Shown: positions 27,085 to 35,322 of the stretch, one piece after another | How positions within the stretch are numbered: the first letter of the stretch is position 1 | Layout of the letters: each line of letters opens with the position of its first letter | From: Clostridia bacterium | Lineage (GTDB): Bacteria > Bacillota > Clostridia > Oscillospirales > CAG-272 | Assembly: GCA_017456545.1 (NCBI GenBank) | Contig: JAFTJE010000019.1 | Span: forward strand, 124,001 to 188,000 | Length of the DNA: 64,000 bases | Direction of reading: 5' to 3' | Translations under genes and position numbers: made by a program | Notes under the pieces: model-generated | Told to the model about the DNA's origin: nothing | Database searches by the model: none | What the model saw: only the letters and a program-made list of their open reading frames with translations

Positions 27085-28148
27085 GGGTTTTATTGTGTGG
27101 TGGTGGAACAGCAGGGCATGTAAATCCTGCACTGGCAATTGCAGAGACAATAAAGAGAAATTATCACGATTCAACATTTGCATATGTTGCTACAGAGAAG
27201 GGAATCGAAAATAAGCTCGTCCCATATCCTAAATATATAATCAGTGCCATAGGCCTGAAAAAATCCTTATTATCAAATATAAAAACAGTATATTACACTG
27301 TAAAGTCTATTAATCAATGTAAAAAAATCATAAAAGATTTTTCTCCTGATTTAGTTATAGGCACAGGAGGATATTCATGTTATCCGGTGATTAGAACAGC
27401 AAGTAAAATGGGAATAAAAACAGCAATACATGAATCAAATGCCTATCCCGGTAAGACAACAAGAATGTTGTCAAAATATGCTGATGTAATATTTATTAAT
27501 TACGCAGAAAGCAAAAGATATTTTGAAGGAAAAAATACAGTAGTATGTGGTATTCCTTTTTTACAAAGCTTTTTGAGTAATGCACATTGCAGTATATCAA
27601 GTGGAAAGGAAAGAACAGTTTTGTGCTTTGGGGGCTCTTTAGGTGCCGAAAAAATGAATGAATGTGCTTTGATGATAGCTAAAAGCATTGAAAATCGCAA
27701 TATTAAATTGATTTGGGGATGTGGGGGCAGAGAATATAGTAAATGCAAACAGGAACTAACAAAAGCAGGATTGTATAAAAATGATAATATTGAGCTCAGA
27801 GACTATATTGATAATATGGCAGAGATCCTTAATATGGTTGATATAGTAATATGTAGGGCAGGAGCTATCAGTATAGCCGAAATGGCGTATAACAGAAAAT
27901 GTACCGTATTTATACCATCACCCAATGTTACTGATAATCATCAATATAAAAACGCAAAGGTTCTTGCTGATAAGGGTGCTTCGTATCTTGTACAAGAAGA
28001 GAACATATCAGATGTTCCGGGTATTGTAAATATGTTACTTGACGACGACAAAAAGAGAAATGAGCTATGTGATAAAATAGGTGAATTTTGTATCAGAGAT
28101 TCAAACAAAATTATTTACAGAGAAATAAAAAAGCTAATGCATATTTAA
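27081..28148 (+). CDS. murG: Undecaprenyldiphospho-muramoylpentapeptide GlcNAc transferase MurG
   Basis: MurG adds GlcNAc to lipid I to give lipid II on the inner face of the membrane. Seen: the N-terminal CGGGTAGHVNPALAIAE loop, GTGGYSCYPVIR near residue 94, the HESNAYPGKTTR segment, LCFGGSLGAEKMNE near residue 181, and the UDP-GlcNAc site CRAGAISIAEM near residue 259. The length of 355 residues is standard. The ATGA overlap couples it to the SEDS gene. It ends the dcw block; murC, murB and ftsQ are not here. Confidence 0.96.
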   Translation: MRVLLCGGGTAGHVNPALAIAETIKRNYHDSTFAYVATEKGIENKLVPYPKYIISAIGLKKSLLSNIKTVYYTVKSINQCKKIIKDFSPDLVIGTGGYSCYPVIRTASKMGIKTAIHESNAYPGKTTRMLSKYADVIFINYAESKRYFEGKNTVVCGIPFLQSFLSNAHCSISSGKERTVLCFGGSLGAEKMNECALMIAKSIENRNIKLIWGCGGREYSKCKQELTKAGLYKNDNIELRDYIDNMAEILNMVDIVICRAGAISIAEMAYNRKCTVFIPSPNVTDNHQYKNAKVLADKGASYLVQEENISDVPGIVNMLLDDDKKRNELCDKIGEFCIRDSNKIIYREIKKLMHI

Positions 28149-28171
28149 TTATTTTATCAATTATAAATAAT

Positions 28172-28239
28172 AAAAAAGCAGTTGCTCTTTGTGAAGTTAA
28201 CTAAATAGGGTTCACTTCATTTGCGGCATCTGCTTTTTT
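28172..28239. terminator. Compound two-way terminator between murG and the 56-residue gene
   Basis: The outer stem AAAAAAGCAG (28172-28181) pairs with CTGCTTTTTT (28230-28239), so T runs exist in both directions. Inside it a second hairpin is formed by GAAGT-AAC (28193-28201) and GTT-ACTTC (28210-28218), with one mismatch. At 68 bases it is larger than the other terminators in the window. Confidence 0.75.
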
Positions 28240-28248
28240 AATAAGTAT

Positions 28249-28419
28249 TCAAGTTGTTTTCATAAAAGAAGAAATGCTGTCCGTGGTTGTATTCATTATT
28301 TGTTTTGCTTTTTTACTTACTTCCTTTTTGTTTGTTATAGCCATTGTAACCGCAGTTGCAACAACGGCTCCCAATGCCATTCCCTTGAAAATACCGCTTA
28401 CAGATGATTTCTTATTCAT
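28249..28419 (-). CDS. 56-residue lysine-rich protein with one hydrophobic segment
   Basis: The minus strand holds a short complete frame from ATG (28417-28419) to TGA (28249-28251). CAAAGGAG lies 7 bases upstream, an excellent ribosome site. The protein starts MNKKSSVSGIFKG, has a small hydrophobic stretch rich in alanine and valine (about residues 14-29), then a basic, threonine-rich tail. It looks like a tiny YtxH-type membrane or envelope protein; that likeness is loose. Its 3' end meets the shared terminator after murG. The function is unknown. Confidence 0.7.
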   Translation of the reverse strand: MNKKSSVSGIFKGMALGAVVATAVTMAITNKKEVSKKAKQIMNTTTDSISSFMKTT

Positions 28420-28553
28420 ACTTTATCTCCTTTGTTTAATTTATATACCTATTATTTACATCTAAAAGATAAATAATGCAATTAATACATATTTTTTTAA
28501 GATTATTATCTGACATAGTGCTAATAATATAATTGCAAAAGCGAGGTGATAGT

Positions 28554-29336
28554 TTGCGAACAGTAGTAAAAATTCTTTCTATATTCATTTTAATTTCAAT
28601 ATTGACACTTTCGGTGAATGCAAACAGTACAATAGGATGGTACTGCAAAAGAACAAATGACCATACACAGCCTGTATTAGATAGCTATTTAGCCAAGATA
28701 GGGGATAATAAAAATCTTATTTGGGTTGATAAAAAACATTCTTCATTTTCAGATGATGAAAAGGTTATTTATTTAACTTTTGACGCAGGCTACGAGAATG
28801 GAAATATTGAAAAGATATTGGATATTCTGAAAGAAGAAGATGTTAAGGCAACATTTTTTATACTTGATAATCTAATTTATTCAAACAAGGATCTTGTTGA
28901 AAGAATGATTAACGAGGGACATCTTATCGGTAATCACACATGTAAGCATAGAGATATGAGTAGGGTAGCAGATATAGAAATTTTCAGACGGGAGCTTGCT
29001 TCTTTGGAGGAACTGTTCAAGGAGAATTTCGGAGTCGAGATGTCAAAATTTTATAGACCTCCCGAGGGAAAGCTTAGTATTGAAAATTTAGAGTGGGCAG
29101 AGAAGCTTGGATACAAAACAGTTATGTGGTCCTTTGCGTATGCAGACTGGGATAATAGAAATCAAATGGCTCCTGATAAGGCAATGGATAAAGTAATGTC
29201 GCATCTTCACAATGGAGAGATTTTATTACTTCATCCAACATCTTCTACAAATGCCAAAATAATGAAATGCTTTATACAAGAGCTAAAAAAAGAAGGATAT
29301 AAATTCGGGACAGTAGATGAAATTGAAATTTCATAA
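28554..29336 (+). CDS. PdaA-like polysaccharide deacetylase
   Basis: This CE4-fold deacetylase resembles PdaA, which removes acetyl from muramic acid to make the delta-lactam of spore cortex. Seen: an N-terminal signal or anchor (about residues 5-22), the HTQPVLDSYLAK region, TFDAGYENG (usually TFDNGYE in PdaA), the metal-binding pair in IGNHTCKHRDM, and FYRPPEGKLS. I start at TTG 28554 since GAGGTGAT ends 3 bases before it; the same frame opens at TTG 28533 but has no site. The result is 260 residues. If truly PdaA, the organism is or was a spore former. Confidence 0.82.
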   Translation: MRTVVKILSIFILISILTLSVNANSTIGWYCKRTNDHTQPVLDSYLAKIGDNKNLIWVDKKHSSFSDDEKVIYLTFDAGYENGNIEKILDILKEEDVKATFFILDNLIYSNKDLVERMINEGHLIGNHTCKHRDMSRVADIEIFRRELASLEELFKENFGVEMSKFYRPPEGKLSIENLEWAEKLGYKTVMWSFAYADWDNRNQMAPDKAMDKVMSHLHNGEILLLHPTSSTNAKIMKCFIQELKKEGYKFGTVDEIEIS

Positions 29337-30018
29337 AATTGTAAAAAGTCTTGTATTTATTGGACTTTTTGGATGTTTAACGGTATTTTTAGGATGTTAT
29401 ACAAGTGCCGAAAATAAAGTTGTGTTTAAGTCTAATACAAATAATCAAATGAAAATTGCAATTACATTTGATGATGGTCCACATCCGAAGAATACGAAGA
29501 AAATATTGGATGTTTTAGAAAAATATAATGTAAAATCTACCTTCTTTGTTGTTGGTATTAATGTGAAGAATTACCCTGATGCTTTTTGTAAAATAGTAAA
29601 TAAAGGGCATGAAATAGGGAATCATACCTACTCTCATTCTATATTAAAATCTATGTCGGTAAGTGATATAAAAAAAGAAATAGAGGATACCGAAGATGCA
29701 CTGAACGATTTTTATGAAACAGCTCCAAAGCTAATTAGACCTCCTTGTGGATTGTATGATAATAAATTGTTGAAAATAGCGAAGGATAAGAATTATAAAA
29801 TTGTTTTGTGGACAATCGATACTAAAGATTGGGCGCATAGCTCGGCAGATGATATGGTTAATGCTGTAATAAAAAATATTAAAAGTGGTGATATAATTTT
29901 ATTCCATGATTATATTTCCGGGGAGAATAATACTCCCGAGGCGTTAAATATCATTATACCGAAATTGCAGGAAATGGGCTTTAACTTAGTTACAGTCAGT
30001 GAGCTTTTGCAAAATTAA
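29317..30018 (+). CDS. Secreted polysaccharide deacetylase (CE4)
   Basis: This 233-residue protein has an N-terminal export signal (about residues 8-28) ending near LGCYTS, where a cysteine could be lipidated although the box is not canonical. The CE4 domain follows: TFDDGPHP (motif 1, catalytic Asp and metal Asp), EIGNHTYSHS (motif 2 histidines), LIRPPCGLYD (motif 3), VLWTIDTKDW (motif 4) and ILFHDY (motif 5). All catalytic positions are kept, so it should deacetylate peptidoglycan or another N-acetyl glycan outside the cell. It overlaps the PdaA-like gene by 20 bases and is likely expressed with it. Confidence 0.9.
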   Translation: MKLKFHKIVKSLVFIGLFGCLTVFLGCYTSAENKVVFKSNTNNQMKIAITFDDGPHPKNTKKILDVLEKYNVKSTFFVVGINVKNYPDAFCKIVNKGHEIGNHTYSHSILKSMSVSDIKKEIEDTEDALNDFYETAPKLIRPPCGLYDNKLLKIAKDKNYKIVLWTIDTKDWAHSSADDMVNAVIKNIKSGDIILFHDYISGENNTPEALNIIIPKLQEMGFNLVTVSELLQN

Positions 30019-30055
30019 AACCGACGGTAGTATATTTCTATTAATCGGTATAAAT

Positions 30056-30091
30056 AAAAAATCATAACTGCCATCGCAGTTATGATTTTTT
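30056..30091. terminator. Bidirectional terminator after the deacetylase pair
   Basis: Perfect 16-bp arms (30056-30071 and 30076-30091, core ATCATAACTGC) with a 4-base loop and A/T flanks serve both converging transcripts. Confidence 0.92.
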
Positions 30092-30092
30092 A

Positions 30093-31154
30093 TTAGTTTT
30101 CTTCAGTTATTTCTTCGCTGTATTCAGCGTTTTCTTCATCGAAATCTTCATTTTCTCCCGATTTCCTTGTCATTTGAGGATCTATCATATACTTTTTAAT
30201 TATGGGATATGATGCATATACTCCGATAAGGTCCACTATCGCTATTGTAAGTATAAAAGGAAGTATGATACCAATAGGCATAAACAGTCTGAATATAAGT
30301 AGATTGAGAAGTACAAATGCAATTGTTCCGAATAAAGCCATAAAGTTTCTCTTTATACCTAAAATGATAAAATAGAATGCATTTTTTATTATCTTTCCCA
30401 TTGATAGCTTGAATGTGAAAATCATCGTATAAATATACGGACGCATAAAGAAGTACAATACACACATTACAAGGGTAAAGAAGAACATAAATGAATTCAT
30501 GGATGAGATTGTATAATTTGCCAAGAGAAAACTGATATTGTATATAAACATTGCAATAAATATAAAATCAATTATACCGAAAATCAATGATTGCTTAATA
30601 TTTCTCTTTATTACATACATTGCATCGGAGAAGGGGAATACAGCTTCCCCCTTCATAAGATTTCTATATATATATGTTGTGCCAACCTTTGAAAATCCCC
30701 AGGTAAAAATAGTTAGAAATCCTAAACAAAAAAATACAATCGTTGGAGTATTAATTGCTGTTATATTAATTTGTGTTCCATATAGGGAATTGAATGTCAT
30801 AATTGCTCCGTCACTCTCAAATAGAGATAATCCATTCAGTGTCAGTGCTGATTGATGATATGGATGGATTGATTGTGTTGTGAGGAGACCTGCCATTGAA
30901 ATTATTAAAAATGCTAAAGGAAAGTTTGAAAAAACAAAGAAAAGATTACAGCTCATGAGCTTACCAAGCTTTCTCCATAAAAGCTTGAAAAAGTTTTTAA
31001 GTGTAGGCTTGTCCAATGCGACAAATCCATCTTCATCAACGCCCTTTCCCTCTCTGGCATAATACCAATCAAAGACATTAAATCTTTTTTTCTTCTTTGG
31101 GGAGGAGTCGTTTTCCTCTGTTTCATCTATATAATTATCATCGTATTTTTTCAT
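30093..31154 (-). CDS. Six-helix membrane protein, DUF624/YesL-like
   Basis: This 353-residue protein has a charged N-terminus with a lysine run, the segment FNVFDWYYAREGKGVDEDG, then about six membrane helices and an acidic glutamate-rich tail. The region LLWRKLGKLMSCNLFFVFS resembles the first helix of YesL/DUF624 proteins; that assignment is from memory and only moderate. The function is unknown. GGAG precedes the start. It begins 12 bases after proC on the same strand and probably shares its promoter. Confidence 0.7.
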   Translation of the reverse strand: MKKYDDNYIDETEENDSSPKKKKRFNVFDWYYAREGKGVDEDGFVALDKPTLKNFFKLLWRKLGKLMSCNLFFVFSNFPLAFLIISMAGLLTTQSIHPYHQSALTLNGLSLFESDGAIMTFNSLYGTQINITAINTPTIVFFCLGFLTIFTWGFSKVGTTYIYRNLMKGEAVFPFSDAMYVIKRNIKQSLIFGIIDFIFIAMFIYNISFLLANYTISSMNSFMFFFTLVMCVLYFFMRPYIYTMIFTFKLSMGKIIKNAFYFIILGIKRNFMALFGTIAFVLLNLLIFRLFMPIGIILPFILTIAIVDLIGVYASYPIIKKYMIDPQMTRKSGENEDFDEENAEYSEEITEEN

Positions 31155-31166
31155 AATAAATCTCCA

Positions 31167-31967
31167 TTAATTTAATTTGGTAAGCTCTTCAGCCCTATCG
31201 ACACAGGATTTCATCGCTTTACATATTGTTTCAAGTATATTGTTTTCCTCTAAAACATTAAGGGCTTTTTCAGTAGTTCCATTAGGTGATTTTACCATTC
31301 TGATTAGCTCATCAACATTTCTATCATCCTTCATAACCATTGTTGCCGAGCCTATAAATGTTTTGCATATCATTTCAAGGAGATTATCATCCTCTAATCC
31401 AAGTCTGCTTGCACCCTCGAGCATTGATTTTATAAAATAATAGATGTAAGCCGGCGAGCTGGATGTTACTGCAGTTATTGCATTTATTTTATCCTCATTT
31501 AATTCGGTTGTAAATCCGGAGGAAGCAAAAAGAGAAGTGACAAATGAAAATTCTTTATCGGTAACTTCATTATTTCTGCATAGTGCAGTAACGCCATGTC
31601 CAATCAGCAAAGGAGTATTAGGCATGGTTCTTACGATTTTTACACGACCGAGTGTACTTTCGATAGAACTTATTGTAATACCTGCACATATTGAAACAAA
31701 GACCTTATTGCCGGAACTCATTTCCTTAATTTCCGCAAGAACCTCTTTTATGTTTTGAGGCTTAACAGATAAAAAAATATAATTAGCATTTTCACATGCT
31801 TTTGTTATACTATCAACAGATTTGCATCCATCCGGAAATTTAGTATATTGAGTAGGATTTTTATCATATAGATAAATGTTTTCAGAATTTATAATTTTTG
31901 ATTTTACTATACCATTTACAATGGCAGAAGCCATATTTCCGGCTCCTATAAATGCTATTTTAACCAT
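31167..31967 (-). CDS. proC: Pyrroline-5-carboxylate reductase
   Basis: ProC reduces pyrroline-5-carboxylate to proline with NAD(P)H. Seen: the Rossmann loop AFIGAGNMASAIV at residues 5-17, the VKPQNI segment near residue 71, RTMPNTPLLIGHGVTAL near residue 114, and the C-terminal signature ITAVTSSSPAYIYYFI near residue 163. The 266-residue length is normal. No other proline gene is nearby. It is transcribed from a promoter that diverges from the acetyltransferase promoter. Confidence 0.95.
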   Translation of the reverse strand: MVKIAFIGAGNMASAIVNGIVKSKIINSENIYLYDKNPTQYTKFPDGCKSVDSITKACENANYIFLSVKPQNIKEVLAEIKEMSSGNKVFVSICAGITISSIESTLGRVKIVRTMPNTPLLIGHGVTALCRNNEVTDKEFSFVTSLFASSGFTTELNEDKINAITAVTSSSPAYIYYFIKSMLEGASRLGLEDDNLLEMICKTFIGSATMVMKDDRNVDELIRMVKSPNGTTEKALNVLEENNILETICKAMKSCVDRAEELTKLN

Positions 31968-31999
31968 TTTAATACCTTTTTTTCATTAATTATGCAATT

Positions 32000-32028
32000 A
32001 TTGTATCATAAAAAAATTGTAATATCAA
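32000..32028 (-). promoter_or_regulatory. Sigma-A promoter of proC
   Basis: TTGATA (32023-32028) and TACAAT (32000-32005) with a 17-base spacer lie on the minus strand, about 32 bases before the proC start. Confidence 0.78.
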
Positions 32029-32058
32029 TAAAAGTGTAAAATTATTTACAATTTTCTG

Positions 32059-32087
32059 TTGACTAATTTTTTAATTTAATATATAAT
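32059..32087 (+). promoter_or_regulatory. Sigma-A promoter of the GNAT gene
   Basis: TTGACT (32059-32064) and TATAAT (32082-32087) are 17 bases apart. The two divergent -35 boxes are only 30 bases from each other, so the two promoters may influence one another. Confidence 0.88.
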
Positions 32088-32152
32088 ATCGTATATATTT
32101 CGATTTAATCTCTGTGTGAGTGTCGGTTTTTTATATTTAATTGGAGATCTAT

Positions 32153-32731
32153 ATGAAATTCAACTTTCTTTCAAGACTTTTTGCTAAGATACCTACTCTT
32201 GAAACGGATAGGCTGCTTTTAAGAGAGCTTAAGCGTTCAGACTCTAAGGATGTATACGAATATTCAGCTAATCCCAAAACATCTGAATTTTTGTTATGGG
32301 AAACTCATAAGAGTCAGGAGTATACAAAGGAATTTATTGATTATGTTATATCAAAATACAAGTCCGGGGAATATAACGATTGGGCGTTGGTGTATAAATT
32401 TAATAATAAAATGATAGGTACTTGTGGCTTTACAAAAATAGATCAGGAAAATAATGTAGCCGAAATAGGTTATGTTATTAATCCGGAATATTGGAATATG
32501 GGACTTGCAACCGAGGCTGCAGAGGCTGTAATTGATTTTGCGTTTAACACTATGAAAATAAACAGGGTTGAAGCTAAATTTATGTATGGCAATGATGCAA
32601 GCTTGTCTGTGATGCGTAAGCTTGGAATGAAATTTGAGGGATATCATCGAGATATGCTTTTTGTAAAAGGAAAATATAGAACAGTAGGTTATGCATCTAT
32701 ACTTCGTTGTGAATACAAAAGAGGATATTGA
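32153..32731 (+). CDS. GNAT acetyltransferase (RimJ/RimL type)
   Basis: This 192-residue protein belongs to the GNAT family that acetylates protein N-termini, antibiotics or metabolites. Seen: the typical opening LETDRLLLRELKRSD, AEIGYVINPEYWNMGLATEA (motif A with the acetyl-CoA loop), and RVEAKFMYGNDASLSVMRKLGMKFEG. The latter is the RimJ/RimL-like C-terminal signature (split here between two parts of the same stretch). The target is unknown. ATG 32153 is preferred to TTG 32141 because GGAG sits 6 bases before it. It stands alone with its own promoter. Confidence 0.88.
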   Translation: MKFNFLSRLFAKIPTLETDRLLLRELKRSDSKDVYEYSANPKTSEFLLWETHKSQEYTKEFIDYVISKYKSGEYNDWALVYKFNNKMIGTCGFTKIDQENNVAEIGYVINPEYWNMGLATEAAEAVIDFAFNTMKINRVEAKFMYGNDASLSVMRKLGMKFEGYHRDMLFVKGKYRTVGYASILRCEYKRGY

Positions 32732-32819
32732 TGTTTATTAAAAGTGGTATTTTTTGTTGAAAATACATTGTAAATGGCATTTTTTGGTATAAAAATTTGA
32801 ACAATATGAATAAAAACCC

Positions 32820-32848
32820 TTGAAAAAAATTATTTTATATTATATAAT
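32820..32848 (+). promoter_or_regulatory. Sigma-A promoter of the glycogen operon
   Basis: TTGAAA (32820-32825) and TATAAT (32843-32848) are 17 bases apart. An untranslated leader of about 95 bases follows before glgC. The interval 32732-32819 holds two imperfect copies of a G-TATTTTTTG-like stretch and no gene. Confidence 0.85.
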
Positions 32849-32951
32849 TATATATGTAGAAATACCATCGACAACTGAGTTGACGATGAATATAAATAAA
32901 CTCTTTTTACATTGTAATTTGTATAAGAGTAAGAAAGGATAGAGGATAGCT

Positions 32952-34166
32952 ATGTACAAGAAAAAAGAATGTGTTGCAATGCTTTTGGCAGGTGGACAGG
33001 GTAGCCGTTTATATACGCTTACTGAGAAAACCGCAAAACCCGCAGTACCGTTTGGAGGAAAATATAGGATAATTGACTTTCCTATGTCTAACTGTATTAA
33101 TTCGGGAATTGATACCGTCGGTGTTCTTACACAGTATCAGCCTCTTGTATTAAACGAATACATAGGTAACGGACAGCCATGGGATCTTGATAGACTTAAC
33201 GGAGGAGTAATGGTTCTCCCACCATATCAGGGAAAAAAGGGTGCAGACTGGTATAAAGGTACTGCAAATGCTATATATCAAAACCTTGGTTTTATTAATA
33301 GATATGATCCGGATTATGTAATCATTTTGTCAGGTGACCATATATATAAGATGGACTACAATGCTATGCTTCAGGCTCATAAGGCTACAGGTGCAGATTG
33401 TACTATTGCGGTTTTGGAGGTTCCTCTTTCTGAGGCTAGCCGTTTTGGTATTATGGTTACTGATGAAACAGGTAAGATTACAGAGTTCCAGGAGAAGCCT
33501 AAGCATCCTACAAGCACAAAGGCATCTATGGGTATTTATATATTCAATCGCAAGGTACTCGAAGAATATCTTATAGCAGATGAAAATACTCCCGGATCTG
33601 CAAATGACTTCGGTAAGAATATTATTCCTAATATGCTTAACGACGGAAAGATGATGTATGCATATCCCTTTGTTGGATATTGGAAGGATGTTGGTACAAT
33701 CGACAGCCTTTGGGAAGCAAATATGGATCTTCTCGGTGAGAATCCTAATTTCAACATTCACGATAAAAACTGGAGAATATTCTCCAGAAACTATGCTGAG
33801 CCCCCACATTTTGTTGGTGACGATGCAATTGTTGTTAACTCCATGATTACTGAGGGCTGTGAAATTGACGGAGTGGTAGAAAACTCTGTTCTTGCTAACG
33901 GTGTTAAGGTTGAAAAGGGTGCTATTGTTAAGGATGCAGTTATAATGAGTGGTGCTGTTATTAAGTCAGGTGCTAAAGTAATTTATTCAATTATAGACAG
34001 CAATACTGTAATTTCATCCGGTGCAGTTATTGGAGAAGATAAGGCTACTGCAAAGGGTATTGCAATAGTTGGTAGCGATCTCACACTTGCCGAAAACCTT
34101 GTTATTGAGGCAGGAGCAATGGTAAATAACGATTACGGTGACGGTGTTTCCGTCAACGAGAACTAA
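32952..34166 (+). CDS. glgC: Glucose-1-phosphate adenylyltransferase, catalytic subunit
   Basis: GlgC makes ADP-glucose, the committed precursor of glycogen. Seen: the nucleotide loop [19 protein letters not shown] near residue 12, [11 protein letters not shown], the [12 protein letters not shown] segment near residue 98, the catalytic [12 protein letters not shown] near residue 125, and EFQEKPKHP near residue 180. A left-handed beta-helix of hexapeptide repeats ends the protein. The length of 404 residues is normal. The partner glgD begins 13 bases downstream, the two-subunit arrangement usual in Firmicutes. Confidence 0.96.
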   Translation: MYKKKECVAMLLAGGQGSRLYTLTEKTAKPAVPFGGKYRIIDFPMSNCINSGIDTVGVLTQYQPLVLNEYIGNGQPWDLDRLNGGVMVLPPYQGKKGADWYKGTANAIYQNLGFINRYDPDYVIILSGDHIYKMDYNAMLQAHKATGADCTIAVLEVPLSEASRFGIMVTDETGKITEFQEKPKHPTSTKASMGIYIFNRKVLEEYLIADENTPGSANDFGKNIIPNMLNDGKMMYAYPFVGYWKDVGTIDSLWEANMDLLGENPNFNIHDKNWRIFSRNYAEPPHFVGDDAIVVNSMITEGCEIDGVVENSVLANGVKVEKGAIVKDAVIMSGAVIKSGAKVIYSIIDSNTVISSGAVIGEDKATAKGIAIVGSDLTLAENLVIEAGAMVNNDYGDGVSVNEN

Positions 34167-34179
34167 GGAGGCCGAACAT

Positions 34180-35313
34180 ATGTCAGTAGCAGGAATTATT
34201 TTTTCAAATGTACATGATGCAAATATTCCGGAACTAACAAGAAACAGAACTCTGGCTTCAGTTCCGTTCGGATGCAGATACAGACTTATTGACTTTGCAT
34301 TGTCAAATATGGTAAATTCCGGCATCAGTAATATAAGTGTTATTACACACTATAACTATCAGTCCCTTATGGACCATATCGGAGCAGGTAAGGACTGGGA
34401 TCTTGCAAGAAGATCCGGAGGTATTAAAATACTTCCTCCCTTTATTACATCCTTCGCTAACAGTGTTAATGATCTTTATAATACCAGACTTGAGGCGTTG
34501 AAGAGTGTGAATTATTCAATCAGCAAAATCACAGATGATTATGTGGTTTTATCTGATTGTGATGTTATTTGCAATATAGACCTTAACGATATGATAAAAA
34601 ATCATATTGATAACAAGGCTGATATTACAATGGCTGTTAAGAAGATTTATCTTGACAAGCTTGCAGCTAAACGCAATGTTCTCATTGATTCTGATGAGAA
34701 CGGTAGAGTTACCGATGTTAAGGTATATCCCACATCCTTTGAGGGATATTCAGATATTAATCTTAATATTATGGTTATGAGCAGAGAATATCTACAGGAG
34801 ATAGTTCTTGATGCAATTGCTCACGATCACACAAGCTTTAATAAGGATGTATTATTAAGAAATCTTAACAGATCCAACTTCAGAGTATACAGATACGACG
34901 GATATTTTGCTTGTATTTCATCTCCTGAGGATTACTATAAGAGTAATATGGATCTTATTAAAGATAAGGATGTTAGAAAACAGCTCTTCGGCGAAAAGAA
35001 CCGTCCTGTTCTTACAAAGGTTCGTAACTCTGCCCCCACTTATTACAGCCCCGAGTCAAAGATCAAGAATTCTATGATTGCCGATGGATGTCAGATCTAC
35101 GGCGAGGTAGAAAACTGCATTCTGTTCCGTGGCGTAAAAATCGGTAAGGGTTCGGTAGTTAAGAACAGTATACTTTTCCAGGATACATTTACAGGCGAGA
35201 ATGTTCAGCTTAACTGTGTAATTGCAGATAAGAATGTTGTTGTAAGAGATAATAAGGTTCTTTCGGGTGATGAAACATTACCCTTCTACCTTGCAAAGGG
35301 CAAGATGATTTAA
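34180..35313 (+). CDS. glgD: Glucose-1-phosphate adenylyltransferase, GlgD subunit
   Basis: GlgD is the non-catalytic partner that raises GlgC activity in Firmicutes. Seen: the degenerate N-terminal loop (SVAGIIFSNVHDANIPELT in place of the GGxGxRL loop) and VVLSDCDVICNIDLND at the former catalytic aspartate. The C-terminal beta-helix repeats include ADGCQIYGEVENCILF. The missing glycine-rich loop supports loss of catalysis. I start at 34180 because AAGGAGG lies 8 bases upstream, although the frame opens earlier inside glgC. The length is 377 residues. Confidence 0.94.
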   Translation: MSVAGIIFSNVHDANIPELTRNRTLASVPFGCRYRLIDFALSNMVNSGISNISVITHYNYQSLMDHIGAGKDWDLARRSGGIKILPPFITSFANSVNDLYNTRLEALKSVNYSISKITDDYVVLSDCDVICNIDLNDMIKNHIDNKADITMAVKKIYLDKLAAKRNVLIDSDENGRVTDVKVYPTSFEGYSDINLNIMVMSREYLQEIVLDAIAHDHTSFNKDVLLRNLNRSNFRVYRYDGYFACISSPEDYYKSNMDLIKDKDVRKQLFGEKNRPVLTKVRNSAPTYYSPESKIKNSMIADGCQIYGEVENCILFRGVKIGKGSVVKNSILFQDTFTGENVQLNCVIADKNVVVRDNKVLSGDETLPFYLAKGKMI

Positions 35314-35322
35314 GGAGAAAAT

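Noticed and set aside
28274..28465. 63-residue + strand frame after murG
   Set aside because: It overlaps the better supported 56-residue minus-strand gene, whose strong ribosome site and basic N-terminus explain the sequence.
28420..28553. Sporulation sigma-G type promoter before the PdaA-like gene
   Set aside because: A TATAAT at 28528 and loose CAT-like boxes exist, but no pair matches a sigma-A or sigma-G consensus with proper spacing.
32741..32747. AAAGTGG upstream of glgC as another MraZ site
   Set aside because: Only one copy is present, without the 10-bp repeats seen before mraZ; chance is enough to explain it.
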